Below, piece after piece: positions 7,090-14,245 of a stretch of 18,668 bases of DNA (within the stretch, counting starts at the first letter, position 1; every line of letters begins with the position of its first letter). The notes beneath the pieces were generated by a model. The model was not told where the DNA came from, did no database searches, and was given only the letters and a program-made list of their open reading frames with translations. Source of the DNA: CALBPI01 sp039815365 (GTDB lineage Bacteria; Pseudomonadota; Gammaproteobacteria; Steroidobacterales; Woeseiaceae); assembly GCA_039815365.1 (NCBI GenBank), contig JBCBZK010000065.1:1-18668 (forward strand), written 5' to 3'. The position numbers and the translations under genes were made by a program.

Positions 7090-9320
7090 GCGCTATCTCT
7101 CCGTGGCTCCGCGCGTCGCAGCTGTCCGCCCAACATCGCCTCACGAGCCGATTCATCTACCGGCAACGTAATGGTGACCTGAGCACCACCTTCCGCTCGG
7201 TTGCCGGCCTCTATCGTACCAGCATGTTCCTCGACGAGTTTCCTGACAATCGCAAGACCGAGCCCTGTGCCTTTCGGTTTCGATGTGACATACGGATCAA
7301 AAACGCGATGCATGTTGTCCGTTTGGAAGCCCGGGCCGTCGTCGCGCACGGTAATTTTGATCACCTCAGCGCCGCTGGCCATCGCAGAATAATCGGTAGC
7401 GACCTCAATATTGCTGTGCTCGCGATCTGCTAGTGCCTCGACGGAGTTGCGCAGCAAGTTGTGCAAAATCTGACGGATACGCCCATTGTCCGCCTCAATC
7501 GTCGGCAGCGTATCGTCGATCGTCAGACTAATCGTCACGGATGCCACCTCGCTGCGATACAAATCAACCACTTCACGCATCAAACGGGGCAATGAAAAGC
7601 GCGAAAACTGCATGGTCGGCGCGCGCGCATAATCTGAAAACGCGTTGACCATTTCTTTCATTGCTTCAACCTGCTGCACAATCGTATGGGTCATGCGATC
7701 CAGCAACACAGCATCATCATCAGACATCGTATCCAGATAACGATGGCGCAATCGTTCCGCCGACAATTGGATCGGCGTCAACGGGTTCTTGATCTCGTGA
7801 GCAAGCCGGCGCGCTACCTCGCCCCAGGCAGCATCGCGCTGCGCTTCGAGCAACGCGGTGATGTCATCAAAAACCACCACGTACCCCGCACGCTCCGCAT
7901 CATCGCCTGGCAATTCTGTACAAGCGCACGTCAGCACGCGCCGGCCTGTCTCCTCGCGCAGCATGATCTGCTCGCGCCATTCGGTCTGGCCGGCGGAAAA
8001 GTGCGCGTTAGCGACATCAAACAATTGCTGCAGCAACGCTTGGCCTTGCGCTACGTCAGGTAAGGAGCGACCGCTAGCCGCCACCAAATCAACATTCAGT
8101 ATCGCGCTCGCCGCGCGGTTCGCCGTGCGAATCTCAAGCTCCGGGGTCAACGCAATCACACCAGTGCTCAATCTTGCGAGGATTGTCTCGACGTTGGCAC
8201 GCTCGGCGTCGACTTGTGCCCTGCTGCGTTGTGCCTCATCGCGTGCTGCACGCAAACGCCGAGTCATGTCGTTAAACGAATTCACCAGCACCCCGATCTC
8301 ATCGCGTGGCGGCGGTGCAAGTTCGGTCTCAAGATCACCGGCGGCAACCGCTACGGTACCTGCCACCAGTTGCTGAATCGGCGCGACCAATCGGCGTGAG
8401 AAAAAGAACGCGCCGTAAATGGCCGCCAATGCGGAGACGAGCAACACAATCGTCAGTGACAAAGCAAACGTGCTCTTCAACGGTGCCCGCAACAACACGA
8501 GCCGCTGGTAGTCGGCGTACGACTCGCCGACGCTCGATGCCATGCTTGATAGCCGCGGAGTCACCGGAAACACAGCCTGCAGGACATAGCGATTGCGCTG
8601 ACCGCCATAGTCATCCAGCGCGATAGCAGCGCGCACTTCGAACAAGTCTTCGCTGACAGGGTCAAGGCTTACGAAAGGTCGCCCGGCGCGCAATTGCACG
8701 AGCACCTCTTCTGTCGGGCCGGTCGGCACATTCCCAAACGCGCGTTCCGAGCTGATCGCTACAATGCGGTTATTCTTGCCGAACAGCACTAACTCCATGG
8801 CGCCGGCGATACGCCGTTCCGAGGTCAACGCGGGCAGCAACTGGCTGTCTTGCAGCCGGTTTAGCCGGGTAGCAATCGCGTCGGTGCGTGCCAGCGAGTT
8901 GCGCATCTGCACATCCATCGCCGCGCGGCTCAGTTGCAGCGCATCGTCCAGGCCTCGCTCGACCTGCACACTGAACCACGAATCGATCCCGCGATTAATG
9001 AACTGCAGCGAAAAGTAATAGACCAGTGACAATGGCAGCAACGCCAGCGAAATAAACGCAACCAGCATGCGCGCTTTGAGGCGCGAGCCAGGCACCTTGC
9101 GGCGCAAGTCACGCGCCAATCGCCAAAGGTTGCCGATAAACAGCAACAACAAAATGACAATACCAACACCGTTGATTATCAGCGTCAGTTGGGACAATCG
9201 ATCAAGCTCAGCGGAATTGCTGGAGGTCTTGGCGAGTAACATCAGCGCGCTGAGCGCCAGCACGAGGCCGACTGCCGCCAGCACCGTGTAGAAGAGGTTT
9301 TTCAGGGAGCGAGAAGCCAC
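7086..9320 (-). CDS. ntrY: NtrY membrane sensor histidine kinase
   Basis: A 744-residue sensor kinase that is expected to phosphorylate NtrX. Three N-terminal hydrophobic segments lie near residues 10-30, 44-66 and 85-110. A periplasmic sensing region follows, then a fourth membrane helix (about 285-310, LTIVLLVSALAAIYGAFFF). Next come a HAMP domain (about 310-365), a PAS-like segment (about 385-490), the HisKA motif LAHEIKNPLTPIQLSAERL with His508 as phosphorylated residue, and a C-terminal ATPase domain with N-box HNLLRNSVEAL, DDGPGF and GTGLGLAI. This is the standard NtrY layout and length. The start is GTG at 9318-9320, which overlaps the upstream DUF4390 gene by 19 bases, implying coupled translation. 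The signal is not evident from sequence; NtrYX is linked to nitrogen, redox and envelope control in other bacteria. Confidence 0.96.
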   Translation of the reverse strand: MASRSLKNLFYTVLAAVGLVLALSALMLLAKTSSNSAELDRLSQLTLIINGVGIVILLLLFIGNLWRLARDLRRKVPGSRLKARMLVAFISLALLPLSLVYYFSLQFINRGIDSWFSVQVERGLDDALQLSRAAMDVQMRNSLARTDAIATRLNRLQDSQLLPALTSERRIAGAMELVLFGKNNRIVAISSERAFGNVPTGPTEEVLVQLRAGRPFVSLDPVSEDLFEVRAAIALDDYGGQRNRYVLQAVFPVTPRLSSMASSVGESYADYQRLVLLRAPLKSTFALSLTIVLLVSALAAIYGAFFFSRRLVAPIQQLVAGTVAVAAGDLETELAPPPRDEIGVLVNSFNDMTRRLRAARDEAQRSRAQVDAERANVETILARLSTGVIALTPELEIRTANRAASAILNVDLVAASGRSLPDVAQGQALLQQLFDVANAHFSAGQTEWREQIMLREETGRRVLTCACTELPGDDAERAGYVVVFDDITALLEAQRDAAWGEVARRLAHEIKNPLTPIQLSAERLRHRYLDTMSDDDAVLLDRMTHTIVQQVEAMKEMVNAFSDYARAPTMQFSRFSLPRLMREVVDLYRSEVASVTISLTIDDTLPTIEADNGRIRQILHNLLRNSVEALADREHSNIEVATDYSAMASGAEVIKITVRDDGPGFQTDNMHRVFDPYVTSKPKGTGLGLAIVRKLVEEHAGTIEAGNRAEGGAQVTITLPVDESAREAMLGGQLRRAEPRRDSA

Positions 9321-9910
9321 GAGAAACCGTTGCTGCTGACACGCCAGTCATTGCGCCAGAACAGCAAGTAACGCAGCGATACGGGATATTCTGCAATGCT
9401 GACTTCTACATTCATCTTAGCGCGATGGCGCTTACCCTCAGACAAAATCGCGGCATCGATAAGCGGCAACGCATCGACACGTCCCATCGCATTGAGTGCA
9501 GCAAAAATGGTGGCAAACGTGCGTTGTTGGCCAGTGTTTTCGTTGCGCAACATATAGCGCTCGCTGACGGCGTTATAACGCAACACGTAAACAAACTGGA
9601 TGGACGCGACGTTGGCATTGATCCAATACCGCCTGATGCGATCAATCTCCACGTTAAGCGTGATCTGCAACGCGATCCCGTTGGCAAGTGCTTCTTCGAT
9701 GCGCGATGAGAGTTGAAATTGAATACGCGCCGATGCCAGGTGCACGCCATTGCTAAGCTCGCTATCGGCATAGCGGATTTCGACGTTGCCGTTATCAGCG
9801 CGCACGGGCTGCGGCATCAGTGCAAACACAGCAACGGCGAACAACAAAGTTAAGGCGCTGCGGATCATGCTGTGGTCGTAGCTCTTACGTCTTGTCCCGG
9901 CGGCGGTCAT
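9302..9910 (-). CDS. DUF4390 exported protein of unknown function
   Basis: A small secreted protein of the DUF4390 family, commonly found between rsmB and ntrY in gammaproteobacteria. A signal peptide with hydrophobic core ALTLLFAVAVFALM and likely cleavage after PQPVRA precedes a beta-rich soluble domain of about 150 residues ending FWRNDWRVSSNGFSWLL. No catalytic motif is apparent and no function is established. Two starts are possible. ATG at 9908-9910 overlaps the rsmB stop as ATGA and gives 202 residues. ATG at 9866-9868 gives 188 residues and a more usual signal peptide beginning MIRSALTLL. Neither has a strong ribosome binding site; I kept the longer form because the ATGA overlap matches other junctions in this operon. 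Its constant position before ntrY suggests, but does not show, a role with the NtrY sensor. Confidence 0.85.
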   Translation of the reverse strand: MTAAGTRRKSYDHSMIRSALTLLFAVAVFALMPQPVRADNGNVEIRYADSELSNGVHLASARIQFQLSSRIEEALANGIALQITLNVEIDRIRRYWINANVASIQFVYVLRYNAVSERYMLRNENTGQQRTFATIFAALNAMGRVDALPLIDAAILSEGKRHRAKMNVEVSIAEYPVSLRYLLFWRNDWRVSSNGFSWLLAP

Positions 9911-11250
9911 CCGGGTTTCTTAGTGATTCGGCTGATAAAAAAACCGTCTGCCAGATGCATTCCAGGCAAAACGGACAACCCCCACCGCTCGTTCAGCATT
10001 AGACCGCTAATGTTGTCATCGCGCAACTCGTTTGAAACGATCGTATCGTCAGTAGATTCGACAAAAGCCTTGATAACGGCGTGATTTTCGGCACGCAACA
10101 CCGAACATGTTGCAAAAAGCAGACAGCCGCCCGGCGCAAGTAACGGCCATAACGATTGCAGCAATTGCTGCTGTCTGGACGCCATAGCGGCCACGTCGCT
10201 CTCGCGTCGCAGCCATTTAATGTCCGGATGACGCCGGATCACGCCGGTAGCCGTGCACGGCGCGTCGATAATAATCCGGTCGTAGGCATTGCCGTCCCAC
10301 CATGCGTCGGGTTGCGCAGCATCAGCACACAAAATGTCGGCGTCCAGTCGCAGTCGAGCGAAGGTCTCCTCGACACGCTGCAACCGAGCTGCGTCGACAT
10401 CCAACGCCGTCATCTGCAATTGATTGCCGGCAAGCTCTTGCAGATGCGCCGCCTTGCCGCCTGGCGCCGCGCACGCATCCAACACACGCATCGACGGTGC
10501 GACGTCGGCAAGATGCCCGACGAACTGAGGCGACAGATCCTGCACACTGACGTGCCCTTCATCAAAACCCGGCAACGCATGCACCGAAACCGGTGACTGC
10601 AGCCGGACAGCGCCGGCGACTGCCTCGCAGATATGCGCATCAATACCAAGCTCGGCGCGAACCCGTTCGGCATATTGCGCTGCGTCACCATGCATCGCGT
10701 TGACACGCAGCCACATTGGCGCCTGAACGTTGTTGGCATCGGCCATGCTTGCGCAATGCTCCGGCCAGTCACTCGCGAACGCATCGATAAGCCAATCAGG
10801 GTGCGAGACCCGAACGGCTAGAGGCGTGCTTTGGGCAGCAAGCTCTGCCAACAATGCATCTTGCTGGCGCACGAACGCGCGCAGCACGCCGTTACACAGG
10901 CCACGTAACCCGGGCCGCTGCAACGGTGCCGTCGCGTTTACGGTCTCGCCAACCGCAGCATGCGCCGGCGTGCGCAGTTGCCACAGCTCATAAAGGCCGC
11001 TGAGCAGCAATGCGTGAACCTCGCGCTCGCGCGCCGGAAGCGGTTTGCGCATCAGGCGGCCTAACAGCCACTCCAATGCACGATAATGGCGTAACACACC
11101 ATACGACAGCTTTGCATGCAGGCTATGTGAGGCGTCGGACAAACGGTCTCGTTGCCCGGCCAACGCTGCGTCTAACGATCTACCATCAGCAATGACGGCG
11201 GCCACACTGCGGGCAACGGCGGCCCGAGTGGCTTTCGATGCACGGCTCAT
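9907..11250 (-). CDS. rsmB: 16S rRNA m5C967 methyltransferase RsmB
   Basis: A 447-residue methyltransferase that uses S-adenosylmethionine to methylate C5 of cytosine 967 in 16S rRNA. An N-terminal NusB-like RNA-binding domain (about 1-140) precedes a Rossmann-fold catalytic domain. The SAM-binding motif is DACAAPGGK (258-266). The two catalytic cysteines of the RNA m5C family are Cys332 in DAPCTATG and Cys382 in FATCSVLRAEN. The C-terminal LPGMHLADGFFISRI block is also typical. Length is normal. The start ATG at 11248-11250 overlaps the fmt stop as ATGA, and the stop overlaps the DUF4390 start in the same way, placing it mid-operon. The def-fmt-rsmB order is widely conserved. Confidence 0.97.
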   Translation of the reverse strand: MSRASKATRAAVARSVAAVIADGRSLDAALAGQRDRLSDASHSLHAKLSYGVLRHYRALEWLLGRLMRKPLPAREREVHALLLSGLYELWQLRTPAHAAVGETVNATAPLQRPGLRGLCNGVLRAFVRQQDALLAELAAQSTPLAVRVSHPDWLIDAFASDWPEHCASMADANNVQAPMWLRVNAMHGDAAQYAERVRAELGIDAHICEAVAGAVRLQSPVSVHALPGFDEGHVSVQDLSPQFVGHLADVAPSMRVLDACAAPGGKAAHLQELAGNQLQMTALDVDAARLQRVEETFARLRLDADILCADAAQPDAWWDGNAYDRIIIDAPCTATGVIRRHPDIKWLRRESDVAAMASRQQQLLQSLWPLLAPGGCLLFATCSVLRAENHAVIKAFVESTDDTIVSNELRDDNISGLMLNERWGLSVLPGMHLADGFFISRITKKPG

Positions 11251-12199
11251 ACGCCGTTGCCAAACACGTGTTCAGCAACCGACAGCTGACTATCCAGCTG
11301 CGCAGCATCGATGCGCGATTTGCCCGGTCTCTGTACCTCGCTCAGTAACACCGCGCCTTCGCCGCAAGCGACCGTGATACCGGCATCGCAGACGTCGAGC
11401 ACGGAACCCGGCGGCGCACCGTGTACGGTCTCAACCAGCTGAGAGTGCCAACACTTGATGGGTTCATCAGCCAGTGTAGCGACGCTCCCCGGGAACGGAT
11501 TAAAGGCGCGAATACGCCGATCGACGACCTGCGCCGGTTGCTGCCAATCGATACGACCATCGTCGCGATGGAGTTTGCGGGCATACGTTTTTAGCGCATC
11601 ATCTTGCGGGGTTGGCGTCTGCTCACCTGACAGGATGTCGGGCAAATGCTGGACCAGTAAGTCACCGCCTAACTGGGCCAAACGATCGTGTAGCGTTTGC
11701 GCAGTGTCCTGGCCACGCACGGGAGTCTGCCGCGTCGCAAACACCGGGCCCGTGTCGAGACCACGCTCCATCTGCATCAGACAAACGCCGCTAACGTCAT
11801 CGCCTTCGGCAATCGCCCACACAATCGGCGCCGCGCCGCGCCAACGCGGCAACAGGGATGCATGAATGTTCAGACATCCGCGTCGCGGTGCGTCCAGAAC
11901 ATGCGCCGGCAATAACAATCCGTAAGCCGCGACAATCAGAATATCGAGCGCATCAAGCCCTAATGATTCGACAAGACTACTGTCTTTGAGCGTTTCCGGC
12001 TGGGCAACCGGGAGGCCTTCCGATAACGCGGTTTGCTTCACAGGACTCGCGCGCAGTTTGCGACCGCGGCCGGCCGGCCGATCGGGTTGTGTGAGCACAA
12101 TCTCCGGGCGCATGCCTGCGGCCAATAGATGACGTAACGCTGTTGCAGCAAATTCGGGCGTACCTGCAAACCCCAGTCTGGGGCTCTGGGCCGATGCAT
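11247..12199 (-). CDS. fmt: Methionyl-tRNA formyltransferase, apparent 5' frameshift
   Basis: Fmt transfers a formyl group from 10-formyl-tetrahydrofolate to Met-tRNA, giving the initiator of bacterial translation. Conserved blocks include QPDRPAGRGRK, NIHASLLPRWRGAAPI (catalytic Asn and His), GLDTGP (catalytic Asp), DWQQPA and RAFNPFPGS. The conserved N-terminus RLGFAGTPEFAATALRHLL is encoded in the same frame from base 12179 downwards, but that frame has no ATG, GTG or TTG upstream of it; the first usable start, TTG at 12123-12125, would delete it. The natural ATG at 12197-12199, overlapping the def stop as TAATG, is out of frame by one base. Adding one base, for example in the four-C run at 12180-12183 (- strand sense), would give a normal 317-residue protein starting MHRPRAPRLGF. 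A sequencing error is most likely; a real mutation or CTG initiation at 12174-12176 are alternatives. The 3' end overlaps rsmB as ATGA. Confidence 0.9.
12171..12183 (-). other. Small hairpin with C/G runs at the fmt frameshift
   Basis: Perfect 5-bp inverted repeat: CCCCA at 12171-12175 and TGGGG at 12179-12183 around a 3-base loop. It lies exactly where the conserved Fmt frame and the natural start ATG fall out of register. Short hairpins with homopolymer arms are typical sites of sequencing or replication slippage, which favours a one-base indel here. Confidence 0.5.
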
Positions 12200-12726
12200 T
12201 ATTCGGCAGCGGCTTGCTCCGGCGATGATTGCTGGCGTTTGTCGCGCACCAACCGTTTGCGAATTCGGCTGCGCTTCATTTGGGACAAATAGTCCACAAA
12301 GAGTTTTCCATCCAAATGGTCAATTTCATGCTGAATACACACGGCGAGCAATCCGTCGCAGGTCAGCGTTTGCGGTTCACCGTCTCGGTCGAGATAAGAC
12401 ACCGTAATGGTCTGCGCGCGCTCTACCGACTCATAATAACCAGGCACGGACAAGCAACCCTCCTCCATCACGTCACGGCCATCTGCCTCGGTAATCACAG
12501 GATTGATCAGAGCATACGGCGCGCTTTTGTCCTCCGACACATCGGCAACCAACAATCGCTTGTGGACATCTACCTGAGTCGCGGCAAGACCAATTCCCGG
12601 CGCGTCGTACATCGTCTCCAGCATATCGTCGATCAACGTGCGCACCTTGTCGTCAACGACACTGATCGGTTGCGCCACAGTGCGTAACCGCGGATCTGGA
12701 AACTCTAAAATTCTCAATCTGGCCAA
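12199..12726 (-). CDS. def: Peptide deformylase
   Basis: Def is a metal-dependent (usually Fe2+) hydrolase that removes the formyl group from nascent proteins, acting downstream of Fmt. All three family motifs are intact: GIGLAATQ (44-51), EGCLSVPG (89-96) with metal ligand Cys91, and QHEIDHLDG (132-140) with ligands His133 and His137 and catalytic Glu134. At 175 residues it has the usual length. The start is TTG at 12724-12726, decided by a good ribosome binding site (AGAGG, - strand, at 12734-12738, 7-base spacing) and by MARLRILEFPDPRLR matching the family N-terminus. It is the first gene of the - strand operon and is transcribed divergently from the tsaP-like gene. The TAA stop shares one base with the likely ATG of fmt. 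Confidence 0.97.
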   Translation of the reverse strand: MARLRILEFPDPRLRTVAQPISVVDDKVRTLIDDMLETMYDAPGIGLAATQVDVHKRLLVADVSEDKSAPYALINPVITEADGRDVMEEGCLSVPGYYESVERAQTITVSYLDRDGEPQTLTCDGLLAVCIQHEIDHLDGKLFVDYLSQMKRSRIRKRLVRDKRQQSSPEQAAAE

Positions 12727-12818
12727 GATGGCACCTCTTATCCTTCACTCAGCAGCCGCCGGCGCATCCGGGGTTTCGACTGATGTTGTGCGCAAACCTA
12801 CAAAAGCGGTCTAAATTT

Positions 12819-12847
12819 TTGACTTTATTACAATAGATATCGACAAT
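12819..12847 (+). promoter_or_regulatory. Candidate sigma-70 promoter toward the tsaP-like gene
   Basis: TTGACT at 12819-12824 (5 of 6 match to -35) is separated by 17 bases from GACAAT at 12842-12847 (4 of 6 match to -10). It overlaps the candidate def promoter on the other strand, so the two might compete. Transcripts would carry a leader of about 140 bases including the dyad at 12892-12915. Confidence 0.3.
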
Positions 12848-12855
12848 GCCGACAA
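12827..12855 (-). promoter_or_regulatory. Candidate sigma-70 promoter for the def operon
   Basis: Read on the - strand, a -35-like TTGTCG (12855-12850; 4 of 6 consensus) is followed after 17 bases by a -10-like TGTAAT (12832-12827; 5 of 6). Transcription would begin near 12820, leaving an untranslated leader of about 95 bases before the TTG of def. It lies in the AT-rich part of the divergent region. The prediction comes from matching alone. Confidence 0.4.
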
Positions 12856-12891
12856 TAATGCGACGTCAAATACGCCTTGGCGCGAATATGT

Positions 12892-12915
12892 GACGCACTT
12901 AGCAGTTAGTGCGTC
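12892..12915 (+). promoter_or_regulatory. 8-bp dyad in the def/tsaP intergenic region
   Basis: GACGCACT (12892-12899) and AGTGCGTC (12908-12915) form a perfect inverted repeat around an 8-base spacer. It could be an operator for a dimeric regulator or an RNA hairpin in a leader transcript. No T-tract follows in either direction, so a terminator is unlikely. No known regulator consensus is recognised. Confidence 0.4.
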
Positions 12916-12923
12916 GGCAGCGC

Positions 12924-12947
12924 GTCATAGTATATGACATATATAAG
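12924..12947 (+). promoter_or_regulatory. GTCATA/TATGAC palindrome and AT-rich -10-like sequence
   Basis: GTCATA (12924-12929) and TATGAC (12933-12938) form a 6-bp inverted repeat with a 3-base centre. It sits directly before TATATAAG (12940-12947), which resembles a -10 element, but no -35 lies at the right distance. The arrangement suits an activator- or repressor-controlled start for the tsaP-like gene 45 bases downstream. Low confidence. Confidence 0.3.
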
Positions 12948-12991
12948 GCTGAACTAGCCAACCACAACCTGCATGGAGTATTGCAGTCACT

Positions 12992-14182
12992 ATGACTCTC
13001 GCAGCTCGAATTCGCACAACACGCCCCGTCTTCGCTACGTTACTGGCAGCCACGCTTGCCGGATGCAGCCTGAACCCCTTTGGACGCTCTGAACCCGAGC
13101 AAGTTCCTGTCAGCCGTGACGGCCAGTCAACAACGCAGCCGGTATCGATTGCAGAGCCGCGCCAGCGCCGCCCTGTGCAAAACGCGCCGCGAATCACACA
13201 AGCAGAGAGCTCGCCATTGTCAGCGACCGCTCCAGACCAATATGTCGTTAAGCGAGGCGATACATTATGGGACATCTCTGCGATGTTCCTGCGCGATCCG
13301 TGGTACTGGCCGGAAATCTGGCAAGTGAATCCGCAAATCGAAAACCCTCACCTGATCTATCCTGGCGATCTGCTGTCATTGATCTATGTCGATGGGCTGC
13401 CGCGCATCATGCTGCAACGCGGCGGTGGGCGCTCCGCGCGCTTGTCTCCTGGCGTGCGAGTCATCCCGCTCGATGAAGCGATCACGACGATTCCTTACGA
13501 AGCGATTTCCGCATTCCTGACGCGCGCTGCCGTGCTCGAGAAAGAAGAAGTCGATGCCCTTCCCTACATTTTGCAGGCTCGCGGCGATCACCTTATTTCC
13601 AGCGCCGGTGTTGATCTGTACGCCCGCGGAGATATCGAAGGCGTCGGCTCCCGCTACAGCGTCGTGCATGTTGACGGGCCGCTGCTCGACCCTGACGATG
13701 ACACCGTTGTCGGCTATGAGGCACTGTACGTCGGTGATGGCACCGTTCGAAGAGGTGGCGATCCAAGCACGTTGTTCGTGAACCAGTCGCAACGCGAAAT
13801 CTTAAATGGCGACCGACTCATCTCGAAAGACGTCGTCATACCGCTGAATTTCTTCCCTAAAGCACCCGACACTGCCGTTGACGGCCGGATCATTTCCGTC
13901 ATCGATGGCGTGTCACGCATTGGTCAATACCAGGTCGTGGTCATCAACCGCGGTGAGCGTGATGGCCTTGCGAACGGTGACGTGCTGGATATCTTGCGCG
14001 CTGGCGAAGAAATACGTGACCGCTACAGCAAAAACAGCGTCATCCTCGGCGAAAAAGTACGGCTCCCGGATGAGAATGCCGGTACGCTCATGCTCTTCAA
14101 GATTTATGACCGTATCTCTTACGGCCTGATCATGAATGCAGAGAGCGAAATCCGGGTGTTGGACATTATCCGCAGCCCGTAG
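12992..14182 (+). CDS. tsaP: LysM-domain lipoprotein, TsaP-like
   Basis: A 396-residue envelope protein. An N-terminal signal ending in the lipobox LAGC predicts lipidation at Cys25 with Ser26 after it, favouring the outer membrane. A proline/glutamine-rich linker leads to a LysM peptidoglycan-binding domain (about 84-132, YVVKRGDTLWDIS...NPHLIYPGDLLSL). The C-terminal part (about 300-396, VDGRIISVIDGVSRIGQYQVVVINRG...) resembles the FlgT-type domain of TsaP, the protein that anchors the type IV pilus secretin to peptidoglycan. The position between def/fmt/rsmB (divergent) and dprA matches the Pseudomonas tsaP locus (PA0020). No pilus genes are in the window, so the pilus role is inferred from homology and order. 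The ATG is preceded by GGAG at 12975-12978, a rather long spacing of 13 bases. It heads the + strand tsaP-dprA-smg-topA group. Confidence 0.8.
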   Translation: MTLAARIRTTRPVFATLLAATLAGCSLNPFGRSEPEQVPVSRDGQSTTQPVSIAEPRQRRPVQNAPRITQAESSPLSATAPDQYVVKRGDTLWDISAMFLRDPWYWPEIWQVNPQIENPHLIYPGDLLSLIYVDGLPRIMLQRGGGRSARLSPGVRVIPLDEAITTIPYEAISAFLTRAAVLEKEEVDALPYILQARGDHLISSAGVDLYARGDIEGVGSRYSVVHVDGPLLDPDDDTVVGYEALYVGDGTVRRGGDPSTLFVNQSQREILNGDRLISKDVVIPLNFFPKAPDTAVDGRIISVIDGVSRIGQYQVVVINRGERDGLANGDVLDILRAGEEIRDRYSKNSVILGEKVRLPDENAGTLMLFKIYDRISYGLIMNAESEIRVLDIIRSP

Positions 14183-14194
14183 CAGACATTTTGC

Positions 14195-14216
14195 GTGCGG
14201 GCCCCAGCGCCCGCAC
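14195..14216 (+). other. GC-rich hairpin between tsaP-like gene and dprA
   Basis: GTGCGGGC (14195-14202) and GCCCGCAC (14209-14216) form a perfect 8-bp stem with a 6-base loop, 12 bases after the tsaP stop. The stem is strong, but no T-run follows, so it may only partly reduce read-through into dprA or stabilise the upstream mRNA. Confidence 0.4.
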
Positions 14217-14245
14217 CGCTCCTGCCCGATAATGGAAAGGAGCGC

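Noticed and set aside
12171..12199. Programmed -1 ribosomal frameshifting in fmt
   Set aside because: A C-run and hairpin are present, but no canonical X-XXY-YYZ slippery site exists and the hairpin lacks the usual spacer. A sequence indel is simpler.
14195..14216. Intrinsic terminator after the tsaP-like gene
   Set aside because: The stem is strong but no T-tract follows on either strand, so it is reported only as a hairpin.
14195..14245. N-terminal extension of DprA starting at TTG 14195
   Set aside because: It is proline/alanine-rich sequence read through a hairpin; the ATG at 14246 has a ribosome binding site and begins the conserved protein.
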